Of a stretch of DNA of 64,000 bases, positions 28,101-37,248 are shown piece by piece; position 1 is the first letter of the stretch, and each line of letters starts with the position of its first letter. Both the position numbers and the translations under genes were made by a program. The stretch is taken from positions 310,001 to 374,000 of the forward strand of contig NZ_JAAOZT010000012.1 in assembly GCF_011947285.1 (NCBI RefSeq), given 5' to 3'. Under the pieces are notes generated by a model that was not told the DNA's origin, ran no database searches, and was given only the letters and a program-made list of their open reading frames with translations. The DNA comes from Glaciimonas immobilis (GTDB lineage: Bacteria > Pseudomonadota > Gammaproteobacteria > Burkholderiales > Burkholderiaceae_D).

Positions 28101-28842
28101 GCTTCGGTGTAGAAACCACGATCCGCCTGACCGGCAACCGGCCTGACGCGCAGCGCGCTGCAACCTTATTCCTCGCACTATGTATGATCTAACGCCAAGG
28201 GCTAATTTACTTGGCTCCCAAAGTAAGATACACATAACAGTCAGGTAAACGCCGACCTCAGCTTTGACAATGTTGCGGCTGACGCTACACAGCTCACTCG
28301 TCAAACCTCCCCACTTGCCCTAGTGCTTATTCGACTCTGTGTTGACAAGAATACGCAGCTCTTTCGATTCCGCAACCGGCGGCATCCCGTAAGAAATAGC
28401 GCATGAAGAGCGCATGGAAGAGCACGAAAAATCATAATTGGGAAAAATCCCATTTTCAACTTTAGCTGCTGGCCTTATTCTTCGGGTCAGCAAGTCAGGA
28501 AACATTCCACCGTCCCTTAGTCACGTATCGCACCACATATTCGTTAAGTGTTTTTATATGAACGCGAGGGGCCGACTCGCAGGACAATATTCAATCAATG
28601 CGTTTAAAACGGATATCGATACAGAATTGTCTCGCCTCCCTACGACCTTTTCTTAGTCAAGTCACGCCCTTCTCTCATTCAGTTCGAGCACTTGTCGGGT
28701 GTTCAGCCTTGATCCAAAACCCCACAATGATGCTCATCAACTGGTGACCTGCAAGCCCTACAGGACTGCATACGTCATCCATTGAATCCTGGGTCGTTCT
28801 ACAGAACGACTTGTTATTTACACTATCAAAAGGCTTCATCAA
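28101..28842. other. Long 5' region of the LPMO gene
   Basis: About 740 bases without a supported gene; the short frames on both strands lack ribosome sites and family character. The region ends with a palindrome 33 bases before the LPMO start. A long upstream region suggests complex regulation of this secreted enzyme. Confidence 0.4.
28793..28810. promoter_or_regulatory. Perfect 8-base palindrome upstream of the LPMO gene
   Basis: GTCGTTCT-AC-AGAACGAC lies 32 bases before the ATG of the LPMO. It may be an operator, or an mRNA hairpin near the ribosome site. Confidence 0.5.
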
Positions 28843-30417
28843 ATGTTTACATCAGCTTCAAAGAAAAACCTGGGAAAATTATCCCTGGGATTAACACTGG
28901 TACTTGGTTCGCTTATGGCACAACAAGCATCGGCCCATGGCTACATCGAATCACCAAAAAGCCGTTCACTGCTTTGCTATCAAGGTGCCAATACCGGTTG
29001 CCGCGAGCCGTACGAGCCACAAGGCGTTGAATATAGTGCTGGCGATCCATACGGTAACTTGCAGCCTGGCCGCGAAGCCTTTCCTACCGGCGGTCCAAAG
29101 GATGGCAATATTGCCGCCGGTGGCCTTGGCGGTAAATACGGTAACCTGAACCCACAGACAGCAGATCGTTGGAAAAAAACCGACGTTCACACTGGACAAA
29201 ATACATTCAAATGGCATTACACCGCCGCGCATCGTACGTCTTATTGGCAATTCTTTATCACCAAAAAAGGCTGGAACCCAAATATGCCTTTGTCGCGTGC
29301 TTCGTTTGAATGGACACCTATCGGTCAAGAAGTGCATAACGGTACCAACGCAGATAGTAAACTCGGCGGTATGAAATCGCAGCATTCACTGAACATTCCT
29401 GCTGACCGCAGTGGTTATCACGTGATTTTGGCAACATGGAAAACCTCCGATACTTCGGCTTCGTTTTACCAGGTTGTTGATGTCAACGTAAAGAATGACG
29501 GCGTCGTGCCATCGGTATGGAAAGGCGTTGGTTCAATTGCACCAAGCCAGACAGATTTGCCAGTCGACACAGTCATCAAAGCACGGGTTATGGTAGATGG
29601 ATCGGAAGATGCAACTAAAGAAACTGTACTGACTATCGGCAGCGCGCAAGAAGGTAAGAGTAACCAGTGGCCACATCAGTTGGCAACCCAAATCAATGCA
29701 GAAAACCTTGGCTACAAAGCAGGCCAGTTGAATGCAAATGATCAAGTCAAGCCAGCCTACGGTCTGAACACTGCCTATGTTCAAAAGGATAGCAAAATCA
29801 CTAACGTATGGGTGGATATTCAACAAGCTATTCCTGCATACTCAATCGCTGTCAGCGGCGTCAATGCAAGTTACAAAGCGGACAACGGCAAGGTCACTCT
29901 GCGTTTCAACGTTAAGACTACTGGCGATTCAAGCCACGTAACAAACGTGGTGTATAACGCGCAAAACAAAGAAGTAGCCCGTAGCGAAGGAAAAGATGTA
30001 GAAGACGGTACTGAACAGTTCACAGTAACGGTTGATCAAGCGGTAGCCGGTACTTACGATCTGGTCACCATTGGAAAACCAGCTTCTGGCGCGCTCAAAC
30101 AGAAAACCACAGCTTTCAAAATTGTGGCTGCCGATATTGTTGACCCTATCGTTCCTGTTGATCCTGTTGATCCTGTTGATCCTGTTGATCCTATCGTTCC
30201 TGTTGAGCCGGTTGATCCTGTCAACCCAGGTCAAGAGTGCCAGCCATTGTGGAAGACTATGACTGCGTATCAAGACGGAGATAAGGTGCAACATAACGGC
30301 CGCATTTACCTTGCAAAATGGTACACAACACGTGAGCCAGGCAATCCAGCGTACACCGATACTGTCGGTCAAGGTTGGGGTTATGAGTGGGCGGATGTTG
30401 GAGCGTGCAATAAATAA
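28843..30417 (+). CDS. Secreted AA10 lytic polysaccharide monooxygenase with GbpA-like and chitin-binding domains
   Basis: This 524-residue protein is a GbpA/CbpD-like copper monooxygenase that cuts crystalline chitin. The signal peptide ends at residue 31 (QQASA) so that His32 of HGYIESP becomes the N-terminus; His32 and His130 (YTAAHRTSYW) form the copper brace. Residues 32 to about 210 are the AA10 domain, a GbpA domain-2-like module (about 225-330) and an Ig-like region follow, and then a Val-Asp-Pro repeat linker. A C-terminal CBM5/12 domain (about 463-524) has KMTAYQDGDKV-like and AKWYT motifs typical of chitin binding. It suits life on chitin-containing surfaces or hyphae. Exported to the outside, probably by type II secretion. 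Confidence 0.93.
   Translation: MFTSASKKNLGKLSLGLTLVLGSLMAQQASAHGYIESPKSRSLLCYQGANTGCREPYEPQGVEYSAGDPYGNLQPGREAFPTGGPKDGNIAAGGLGGKYGNLNPQTADRWKKTDVHTGQNTFKWHYTAAHRTSYWQFFITKKGWNPNMPLSRASFEWTPIGQEVHNGTNADSKLGGMKSQHSLNIPADRSGYHVILATWKTSDTSASFYQVVDVNVKNDGVVPSVWKGVGSIAPSQTDLPVDTVIKARVMVDGSEDATKETVLTIGSAQEGKSNQWPHQLATQINAENLGYKAGQLNANDQVKPAYGLNTAYVQKDSKITNVWVDIQQAIPAYSIAVSGVNASYKADNGKVTLRFNVKTTGDSSHVTNVVYNAQNKEVARSEGKDVEDGTEQFTVTVDQAVAGTYDLVTIGKPASGALKQKTTAFKIVAADIVDPIVPVDPVDPVDPVDPIVPVEPVDPVNPGQECQPLWKTMTAYQDGDKVQHNGRIYLAKWYTTREPGNPAYTDTVGQGWGYEWADVGACNK
30147..30225 (+). repeat. GTTGATCCT nine-base repeats coding the Val-Asp-Pro linker
   Basis: Repeats of GTTGATCCT and GTTGAGCCG-type variants with interspersed ATCGTTCCT encode VDP and IVP units between the Ig-like and carbohydrate-binding modules. 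The run of four identical units can slip and change linker length. Confidence 0.85.
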
Positions 30418-30429
30418 GTAAACAATTTT

Positions 30430-30474
30430 AAGTAATTAACTTTTAAGCAATTAACTTTTAAATAATTAACTTTT
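30430..30474. repeat. Three tandem 15-base AT-rich units after the LPMO gene
   Basis: AAGTAATTAACTTTT, AAGCAATTAACTTTT and AAATAATTAACTTTT follow each other directly, differing at two positions. They lie between the stop codon and the terminator. Confidence 0.9.
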
Positions 30475-30556
30475 TATTATTCAATAAACGTGTAACTTTC
30501 CTGCAGAATCATGCTGTTTAACGGTTCCGCAGGAAGTACTACCAAGTAATTTCATC

Positions 30557-30582
30557 GCCCGGCGCATTGCGTCGGGCTTTTT
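30557..30582 (+). terminator. Intrinsic terminator of the LPMO gene
   Basis: GCCCGGCGC-ATT-GCGTCGGGC (one G-T pair) is followed by TTTTT. It lies about 140 bases downstream of the LPMO stop. Confidence 0.85.
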
Positions 30583-30658
30583 GCTGTTTACGAAGGAGTT
30601 ATCCAGATGCAGAACGATTAACGCTTGCCTGTCTGGCGCGCGGCCTCCGGACCCGGCA

Positions 30659-32215
30659 TCAGGTCGCCAACTGAGGATTCAACTTTTCTGCCCGCGAATG
30701 CAATTTGTTTAACGCACTCAGATAGGCTTTGGCCGAGGCCACCACAATATCCAGATCAGCGCCGACGCCGTTGACTATCCGCCCTGCCTTGGACAAACGC
30801 ATGGTAACTTCACCTTGCGACTGCGTTCCGGTAGTGATGGCATTGACCAGAAACAACAGCAGTTCCGATCCGCTCTCCACCTTGGTTTCGATTGCATTCA
30901 CGATAGCATCCACCGGACCATTTCCCTGCCCTTCGCATGTGACCTCTTGACCATCGATTGAAAAGGTCACCCTGACGCTTGGTTTTTCACCGGTTTCCGA
31001 ATGCTGCGATAAGGACACGTAACGATAACGTTCGTCCTCGTGCGACTGTTGCGCGCTAGAGACTAGGGCAATAATGTCCTCGTCAAAAATATCCGATTTT
31101 TGATCTGCCAATTCTTTAAAACGGGCAAAGGCAGCATTGATTTCGGCTTCTGAATCAAGATCAATCCCAAGATCCTGCAGACGCTGTTTAAAGGCATTGC
31201 GACCGGATAATTTACCGAGAACGATCTTGTTGGCGCTCCACCCCACATCCTCCGCCCGCATGATTTCATACGTATCACGCGCCTTCAACACACCATCCTG
31301 ATGAATCCCGGATGCGTGGGCAAATGCGTTGGCTCCCACTACAGCCTTATTCGGCTGGACGACAAAGCCAGTAATCTGCGATACCAGTCGCGAGGCCGCC
31401 AAAATTTGCGTCGTATCGATCGCGACATCAAGATTGAAGTAATCGCGACGGGTTTTGACCGCCATTACAATTTCTTCTAGAGCAGTATTACCCGCACGCT
31501 CACCGAGACCATTAATCGTACATTCGACCTGACGCGCCCCGCCGATCATCACGCCCGCCAATGAATTAGCGACCGCCATGCCCAAATCATTATGACAATG
31601 CACCGACCAGATAACCTTGTCCGAATTAGGAATCCGTTCGCGCAATGTCTTCAGCATGTGACCGTACAGTTCCGGTACGCCATACCCGACAGTGTCGGCA
31701 AAGTTAATGGTCGTTGCACCTTCCTTGATCACCGCTTCCAGCACACGACAAAGAAAATCCAACTCCGAACGACTGCCGTCTTCCGGGCTGAACTCCACAT
31801 CGTCGGTGAAGTTGCGCGCATAACGGACGGCCATCTTGGCTTGTTCAAAGACCTGGTCCGGACTCATGCGCAACTTTTTTTCCATATGCAATGGCGAGGT
31901 GGCCAGAAACGTGTGGATACGCTTGCGCTCAGCAGGTTTCAGCGCTTCGGCGGCACGCGCGATGTCTTTATCATTAGCGCGGGACAACGAACAAACCGTC
32001 GATTCCCTGATGATTCCGGCAATCGCTTTGATGGCTTCGAAGTCACCGGGTGAAGCAGCGGCAAAACCCGCCTCGATCACGTCGACCTTCATCCGCTCCA
32101 ACTGTTTGGCAATACGGATTTTTTCGTCCTTGGTCATGGACGCGCCGGGAGATTGCTCGCCATCACGTAAAGTGGTGTCGAATATGATGAGTTTTTCGGG
32201 TGAGTTGGCTGCCAT
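30659..32215 (-). CDS. leuA: 2-isopropylmalate synthase
   Basis: This 518-residue enzyme condenses acetyl-CoA with 2-ketoisovalerate, the first step of leucine synthesis. The HMGL-like catalytic barrel starts with [16 protein letters not shown], carries the metal ligands in [13 protein letters not shown], and is followed by the C-terminal regulatory domain (about residues 390-500) that binds leucine. Length matches LeuA type 1. AGGAG lies six bases before the ATG. In this order (leuA, pssA, psd, ilvC, ilvH, ilvI on one strand) it belongs to a gene block seen widely in Burkholderiales. Confidence 0.96.
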   Translation of the reverse strand: MAANSPEKLIIFDTTLRDGEQSPGASMTKDEKIRIAKQLERMKVDVIEAGFAAASPGDFEAIKAIAGIIRESTVCSLSRANDKDIARAAEALKPAERKRIHTFLATSPLHMEKKLRMSPDQVFEQAKMAVRYARNFTDDVEFSPEDGSRSELDFLCRVLEAVIKEGATTINFADTVGYGVPELYGHMLKTLRERIPNSDKVIWSVHCHNDLGMAVANSLAGVMIGGARQVECTINGLGERAGNTALEEIVMAVKTRRDYFNLDVAIDTTQILAASRLVSQITGFVVQPNKAVVGANAFAHASGIHQDGVLKARDTYEIMRAEDVGWSANKIVLGKLSGRNAFKQRLQDLGIDLDSEAEINAAFARFKELADQKSDIFDEDIIALVSSAQQSHEDERYRYVSLSQHSETGEKPSVRVTFSIDGQEVTCEGQGNGPVDAIVNAIETKVESGSELLLFLVNAITTGTQSQGEVTMRLSKAGRIVNGVGADLDIVVASAKAYLSALNKLHSRAEKLNPQLAT

Positions 32216-32251
32216 GCTGTGCTCCTGAATGTGCTATTAAATAATCATAGA

Positions 32252-32371
32252 ACTTACGCAAAATCGCCCCAGCGCGTTGTGCCTTCCTTGCCGCCAACGT
32301 GGCCCGGCCCTCACATGCTGTCTGCGTTGGCAGAGTTGGTAAGCCCGTTGCTAGGACGGTTTTGCGTAAGT
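32252..32371. mobile_element. MITE-like element A (120 bases, inverted ends)
   Basis: The left end ACTTACGCAAAATCG (32252-32266) is the near-perfect inverse of the right end CGGTTTTGCGTAAGT (32357-32371; 14 of 15 bases). The interior has no gene. A related element with the same ends lies at 41977-42059, and a single end near 33743. The family name is unknown to me. Confidence 0.65.
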
Positions 32372-32718
32372 CCTCAAGCATTTTAAGGCTCTATGACTAT
32401 ACTCCAGCTGACTCTTCACGATCCATGTATACCGCTTTAAAATACTGCAACGCGCCTTTTGTCAGGGTCAGATGTGATCCCGGGGGCAAGCTTAAGGGCC
32501 GTGGCCGTATAGGTCACGGGAATATCACCTGAAGGTATGGTGTGAGTCTTGGGGAAGTGAGTCGAGGGCGGAAGTGAGCATGGCGGACCATGCATTCAGG
32601 GCGAGCCTTTGCGCTGCTTTACGACTGAGTAAGTACGAATTATCTGCATGATTTCTGATGAAAATCTGCAGATTACGTAATTGAGCGAGCCATAACGGAG
32701 CCCTTAGGATAGTGCCAA

Positions 32719-32762
32719 TGCAAAATAAGTACTTCAAAAGGTATTAGAGTACCTATTTTGCA
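32719..32762. repeat. 15-base-arm inverted repeat after pssA
   Basis: TGCAAAATAAGTACT and AGTACCTATTTTGCA pair over 14 of 15 positions around a 14-base loop. It begins 27 bases after the pssA stop. There is no T-tract, so it is not a standard terminator; it may protect the mRNA end or be a protein site. Confidence 0.7.
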
Positions 32763-32788
32763 ATTTTGACAATAGACTGCAAGCCTAT

Positions 32789-33670
32789 CTATTTTTCTTC
32801 GCGCTCATGTTCGTGTTCAGTTTGCAATATGCTAACCGGCTTGCCCTTAAAGAGACGCCAGAAATATACCCCTAAACCCGACAATCCATACAGCACAAAC
32901 AGGCCGAACAATACCTTGGATGGGGCGCTGGAAATAACGACCAATATCAGCACCACTACAAACGCTGCGATAAATGGCACCGGTTTGCGCAGGTTGATAT
33001 CCTTAAAACTGTAGAAAGGCACGTTGGTCACCATCGTCAAACCCGCATAAAGGGTGATAACCCATGCAACCCAGTTTAAATCCGCACCCACAAAACCGAG
33101 GTCATCCATAATCCAGACGAAACCGGCAACTAACGCTGCCGCCGCAGGACTGGGCAAACCCTGAAAATAACGCTTATCGACTACCGTAATATTAGTATTG
33201 AATCGGGCAAGCCTTAAAGCAGCACCGGCGCAATACACAAACGCGGCCAGCCAGCCTAATTTGCCCATGCCGCGCAACGACCACTCATACACGACCAGCG
33301 CCGGAGCGGCACCAAAGGACACCATATCGGACAAGCTATCGTATTGAGCGCCAAATTCGCTCTGGGTATTGGTCATTCGCGCGACGCGACCGTCTAAACT
33401 ATCGAGCACCATCGCGGCAAAGATTGCAATCGAGGCATAATCGAACTTCAAATTCATCGCCATCACAATTGCATAAAAGCCACAAAAAAGGGCCGCAGTT
33501 GTAAAGGCATTCGGCAACAAATAAACGCCCCGGCGCCGTAAACTCGGCCGTCTTGGACCTTCATCCTCATCGTCCTCCTGATATGGCGTACGCAGAGAAT
33601 TTTTTGTGCGCAATGTCTTGGGGAACTGTGCAACGTTACTCTTCGCCTTGCGGCGGGGGAAAGTAGCCAT
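32789..33670 (-). CDS. pssA: CDP-diacylglycerol--serine O-phosphatidyltransferase
   Basis: This 293-residue membrane enzyme makes phosphatidylserine from CDP-diacylglycerol and serine. It shows the CDP-alcohol phosphotransferase motif with Asp90, Asp93, Gly94, Ala97, Arg98, Gly107, Asp111 and Asp115, and about six to eight membrane helices. The first 45 residues are charged (EDDEDEGPRR) and probably cytosolic. The C-terminus ends in a charged HEHEREEK tail. Its partner decarboxylase is encoded just upstream on the same strand, so the two make phosphatidylethanolamine in sequence. Confidence 0.95.
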   Translation of the reverse strand: MATFPRRKAKSNVAQFPKTLRTKNSLRTPYQEDDEDEGPRRPSLRRRGVYLLPNAFTTAALFCGFYAIVMAMNLKFDYASIAIFAAMVLDSLDGRVARMTNTQSEFGAQYDSLSDMVSFGAAPALVVYEWSLRGMGKLGWLAAFVYCAGAALRLARFNTNITVVDKRYFQGLPSPAAAALVAGFVWIMDDLGFVGADLNWVAWVITLYAGLTMVTNVPFYSFKDINLRKPVPFIAAFVVVLILVVISSAPSKVLFGLFVLYGLSGLGVYFWRLFKGKPVSILQTEHEHEREEK

Positions 33671-34009
33671 GTGAATTCCGTTTCGATCTATAAAAACAAA
33701 TTTATGGCGCCACTAAGAAAATCGGCACCATTCAGACTAATAGGACTAACGCAAAATCGCTTGGTGGCCTTGGTCTCCACTAGCCATCCACGCAACCAGG
33801 CGCTTACGCGCATCTTCCTTGGCGATACGAGTTAGACGCCAGTCGCTCAGACTATCGGCTGTAGGTCCGGCTGATACTGGCAGTTGCCCGGAAAAGCAAA
33901 TGTGTTTTACGTGATGGCTACCGGTGCGTTGACATTGCCGATCTCTCGCTAAACAGGTGATAACACATCGTTATTGATCTGTTATGGCTCCGTTATCGAC
34001 CAAATGGGT
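33671..34009. other. Gap between psd and pssA with a lone MITE-type end
   Basis: About 340 bases without a gene. ACTAACGCAAAATCG at 33743-33757 resembles the ends of the MITE-like elements A and B. No matching right end is visible, so this is probably a decayed copy. Confidence 0.45.
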
Positions 34010-34648
34010 TTAAAACTCGGCCAATATGGTCTCAGTGGCAGAGACTTTATCTCCTACGGCCACTTTAGGTGTAGCCGTCAAAGGTAAATAGACATCCACC
34101 CGCGAACCAAAACGGATGAAACCATACCGCTGACCGCGCGCAAGGGTATCGCCGACCTTGACGTAACACAGAATTCGACGGGCAATTAATCCTGCCACCT
34201 GCACGCAAGTGACGGTTTGACCGTTTTTGGCAGTAATGACCAATGCGTTACGTTCGTTTTCTATCGATGCTTTGTCCAGGTCGGCATTAACGAACTTACC
34301 GGGGAAGTATTGCATCGTTTCGATCTTGCCATCCACTGGCGCGCGATTGGAGTGCACATTGAAAACATTCATGAACACGCTAATCTTTAATGCTTCACGG
34401 TTAGCGTACGGGTCATGCGCTTTTTCAACGACGACAATGCGCCCATCTGCAGGAGAAATCACTGCGCCGGGATTTTGCGGAATAACACGTGGAGGATCGC
34501 GGAAAAATTGTAATACGAATAAGGCAATAATCCAAAAAGGAATGGACCAGCCAATCGACAAAAAGCTGACCAACAGCGCCACGGCAAATGCGATGGCGAG
34601 AAATGGCCAACCTTCGCGGGCGATAATAGGATGTGGATAATTATTCAA
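34010..34648 (-). CDS. psd: Phosphatidylserine decarboxylase proenzyme
   Basis: This 212-residue protein is the short (PSD-A/archaetidylserine-like) form of the decarboxylase that turns phosphatidylserine into phosphatidylethanolamine. The self-cleavage site is in [11 protein letters not shown], where the Gly-Ser bond breaks to give the pyruvoyl group. Two N-terminal membrane segments (residues about 15-45) anchor it. The start codon is TTG (34648), supported by CCGGAG a few bases upstream and by the N-terminus [16 protein letters not shown]. It lies upstream of pssA on the same strand. Confidence 0.94.
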   Translation of the reverse strand: MNNYPHPIIAREGWPFLAIAFAVALLVSFLSIGWSIPFWIIALFVLQFFRDPPRVIPQNPGAVISPADGRIVVVEKAHDPYANREALKISVFMNVFNVHSNRAPVDGKIETMQYFPGKFVNADLDKASIENERNALVITAKNGQTVTCVQVAGLIARRILCYVKVGDTLARGQRYGFIRFGSRVDVYLPLTATPKVAVGDKVSATETILAEF

Positions 34649-34905
34649 CTGCGCTCCGGAGTGTCTTAAGATGATGGAAATTTGATAGCGTGGCTATTCT
34701 AGTCGAGCGGGGGCAAAATGTAACCTTTTGCGTTGCAATCAACGATTAATTCGTTCATTGAGTCAGTCACTGACGCAATCAATTAGTCAATCACGGAATA
34801 ATCATAAGCCGAAATTATCTAGCCCGCAGCACTAAACTTTCCGTCTTTAAGCGCCCCAAAAATACATCTCTTAACATTCAGCCATGCTCCGGGTATAACC
34901 AGCCC

Positions 34906-35088
34906 CTATTTTTGCTGGTCATCAATGGCTTTCTGTCGCTCCTTGTACTGCTGTTGCATTTGACCATCTAGCGCCTTTGTTTGCTCCAACGCGTCGCGCT
35001 GCGGTTTTAAAATATCTCCTGGCGACGCGGCAGGCTTGCAGGCTACCAAAGTCAAGCTGGCTAATAGTCCGGCGGCCAAAGCTCTCAT
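34906..35088 (-). CDS. Small lipoprotein
   Basis: This 60-residue protein has a lipoprotein signal with lipobox LVAC (Cys17) and a charged, helical tail rich in Gln and Lys (QMQQQYKERQKAIDDQQK). It overlaps the stop of the SIMPL-domain gene by four bases (ATGA), so both are translated together. Mature length is only about 44 residues. No known function. Confidence 0.8.
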   Translation of the reverse strand: MRALAAGLLASLTLVACKPAASPGDILKPQRDALEQTKALDGQMQQQYKERQKAIDDQQK

Positions 35089-35843
35089 TTGAAGCGCACC
35101 TTGCCGACCACGCGCATAGTTAAGGTAGTTTCCCCGGGTTCAAAACTTGGCTCTTCGACCTGCGTGCTGTCCATAGGCGCTGCCGAACGCATCATCATCG
35201 CTGCCTTTGGCATGGCACCTTCCGGCGCGTAATTGCCAGAACCTTCAAAATCGATGGTGTCCAGTACCGCATCCGACTCACTACGGCCCATCGCACGCGC
35301 AATGGAACCAATACGTTGGTTCAAATTGAGATAAGTCGCGGCGATCCGCTGATCGTCCAGCTTCTTGCTGGTTGCATCCGACAGACCGAAATTCAAACCA
35401 TTGAGGCCAAGTAGGCTCTGAACGGCGGCCACAGTCTTCGGCAAACTAGTGAGATTGGTGGTCGTTGCATCTAGATACTGACCGACCCGCCAACCGGTCG
35501 GCAGGCGCGGTTTGCTGGTGCTGGCTCGCGGCTGGGTTTCTTCTGGATATACTGGATAGGTGTAATAACCACGGGTCTGCAAAATTGCCTGCGGATCCTG
35601 GCGTTTTAAAATGTCGGTGCCTTGTTTCATTTTCAGATTTACGCGCGATGCAGCGGCAGCTTTGTCTTTATCCTGCTCTTCGATATTGAACGTAACGCGG
35701 ACCTGATCATTGGCGTGTCGGACCTCGCCGTAGGCGGGGACAACTACCAAAGCACCGGTTGTCTGCACCTTGTTTTGTGCGTGTGCGCTCAAACTTGCTA
35801 CGGTCAAGAAAGATAAGAGTACCAACTTGCGATATCGCGACAT
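35085..35843 (-). CDS. SIMPL-domain (DUF541) periplasmic protein
   Basis: The ATG at 35843 gives 252 residues with a Sec signal peptide (MSRYRKLVLLSFLTVASLSAHA); the longer frame upstream lacks support. The mature part matches the SIMPL/DUF541 family: VVVPAYGEVRHANDQVRVTFNI at the start, a central helical part, and TLTMRVVGKVRFK at the C-terminus. Family members (BP26/OMP28 of Brucella) form ring-like periplasmic oligomers of unclear function. It is coupled to the small lipoprotein gene. Confidence 0.82.
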   Translation of the reverse strand: MSRYRKLVLLSFLTVASLSAHAQNKVQTTGALVVVPAYGEVRHANDQVRVTFNIEEQDKDKAAAASRVNLKMKQGTDILKRQDPQAILQTRGYYTYPVYPEETQPRASTSKPRLPTGWRVGQYLDATTTNLTSLPKTVAAVQSLLGLNGLNFGLSDATSKKLDDQRIAATYLNLNQRIGSIARAMGRSESDAVLDTIDFEGSGNYAPEGAMPKAAMMMRSAAPMDSTQVEEPSFEPGETTLTMRVVGKVRFK

Positions 35844-36004
35844 AATATTTCCCAGGAAAAAGGAGGCAGGATCCAGCCCCATAAGTTGCATTAACACTTA
35901 ACAGATTGGCATTTGGACGCGCTCAAGGCGAATTAGTTCTAATTTGTAACTAATTTTCTCTTTCCGCCCTCCAGTTAATCTTGCAAAACAAAAGGACCGG
36001 AGAG

Positions 36005-36880
36005 CTACGTGGCTGCTGAATCGAATTGGTAGGGAGGCAATGCCTCACCACAATGCTTACAGAAAAGCGACTCAGCTTCATGCCCCTCGGTCAGACAATT
36101 TATGCAAGTTCGAGTAGTCGGCTTGTGCCGCATCATACTCATCGCCAGCTCCACCCCGACAATCCCGGTGGGTAAAGCGATAATGCCGTAACCGAGCAGC
36201 ATCGCCATCGACGTGACCAGTTGTCCCATAGGGGTCTTGGGATGTATATCTCCGTAACCGGTAGTCGTCAGCGTCACGATGGCCCAGTACATGCCGACCG
36301 GAATGCTGGTGAATCCATGCTCCGGTCCTTCGATAACATACATGATCGTACCCAAAATCACACTCATGATCAGGACAGCGCCGAGAAATACAAATATCTT
36401 GTGCCGACTGTTACGCAACGCCTGCAACAAAATCTGTGACTCATCGAAATACCGCGGTAATTTTAAAACGCGAAACACGCGCAGCATGCGGAGTAATCGG
36501 ACGTCAATCAAAAAGTGGAATTCGGGTAACAAGATGGCGATATAGGTCGGCAATATCGACAGCAGATCAATCACGCCAAACAAACTGGTGGCATACCGGA
36601 GCGGTCGCTTCACACAAAGTAACCGGACGATGTATTCGATTGTGAACAGAATGGTAAATAACCATTCCAGGCCATTCAATATCAAGTAATCACGGGCGCG
36701 AATCGCGCCAATACTATCCACAATGACAGTCGCAACACTGAGAACGATGACCAGCAACAAGGCAGTATCAAAGCGCCTTCCGGCGACAGTATCGGCTTCA
36801 AAAATAATCGTGTAGAGGCGCGCTCTCCAGCATTGATCTGGCTTGCCAAAATATGTTTTTTGTAACGCTGTGTTTTTCAT
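36005..36880 (-). CDS. Voltage-gated-type potassium channel (ion transporter) with C-terminal zinc ribbon
   Basis: This 291-residue membrane protein has six transmembrane segments. The S4-like helix RLLRMLRVFRVLKLPR carries regularly spaced arginines, and the pore filter is TLTTTGYGD, a potassium filter. It resembles KvAP-type prokaryotic channels. The C-terminal tail holds two CxxC pairs (Cys259, Cys262, Cys274, Cys277), a likely zinc ribbon that could tune gating in the cytoplasm; this is inferred. It stands alone. Confidence 0.9.
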   Translation of the reverse strand: MKNTALQKTYFGKPDQCWRARLYTIIFEADTVAGRRFDTALLLVIVLSVATVIVDSIGAIRARDYLILNGLEWLFTILFTIEYIVRLLCVKRPLRYATSLFGVIDLLSILPTYIAILLPEFHFLIDVRLLRMLRVFRVLKLPRYFDESQILLQALRNSRHKIFVFLGAVLIMSVILGTIMYVIEGPEHGFTSIPVGMYWAIVTLTTTGYGDIHPKTPMGQLVTSMAMLLGYGIIALPTGIVGVELAMSMMRHKPTTRTCINCLTEGHEAESLFCKHCGEALPPYQFDSAAT

Positions 36881-36982
36881 GCTATCTAAAAGAGTAATTT
36901 CTTGATAAGAGATGAATCGATATTTGTAATGTGATACCGGACTCTATAGCAAAATGCCCGGCTAAAGCGCCATTCCTAGTTT

Positions 36983-37020
36983 GGGGTCGCCTCAGAAAAT
37001 GGAATTTTAAGCACGTTAAG
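36983..37020. mobile_element. Tn3-family terminal inverted repeat (38 bases)
   Basis: The 38 bases from GGGGTCGCCTCAGAAAATGG to GCACGTTAAG match, as recalled, the Tn21-group Tn3 repeat (GGGGTCGTCTCAGAAAACGG to GCACGCTAAG) at nearly all positions. Tn3-family repeats are 38 bases long, start with GGGG and end with TAAG, as here. The inside of the element would lie to the right. Near 37930 a 12-base match (TAAAATTCCATT) to the inverse of its middle may be a decayed partner. Confidence 0.75.
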
Positions 37021-37150
37021 GCTTTGGTTGCATCCCCGCACGCTCTTGGAAAGTAACCTTGCCATCGTTGAGGCGAACGTTGAATAGGCTGGCGGCATCG
37101 GCGGCATTTTCTTCGCTAGCATTGACCGCTGCACGATTTCTTGCTGCTGC
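37016..37150 (-). pseudogene. Gene remnant ending inside the Tn3-type repeat
   Basis: The minus strand reads an open stretch of about 43 codons, with NASEENAADAASLFNV and RLNDGKVTFQERAG, then a stop within the terminal repeat (TTA at 37016-37018). It is preceded by an in-frame stop near 37155 and has no start. The family is unknown; it is probably the C-terminal end of a gene carried by the transposon. Confidence 0.4.
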
Positions 37151-37248
37151 GGAGGTGTGGGCTTGGGGTGGTCGATTCGGCCTTCACCGCGAGCGGCTAA
37201 CAAGCTTCTACTGGTGGTCTCGCTTCCTTTTACGAGGCAAGACCATAA

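Larger units (their letters stand above)
32216..32788. other. Gap between pssA and leuA with a MITE-like element and a stem-loop
   Basis: The 573 bases hold no supported gene. Two structures stand out: an inverted-repeat element at 32252-32371 and a long palindrome at 32719-32762. Short minus-strand frames overlap the element and are likely shadows. Confidence 0.5.
36881..37248. other. Gap with a Tn3-type end and a gene remnant
   Basis: Besides the promoter of the channel gene, this gap contains a 38-base Tn3-family terminal repeat (36983-37020) and a minus-strand coding remnant (37016-37150). Both are described separately. Confidence 0.6.
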
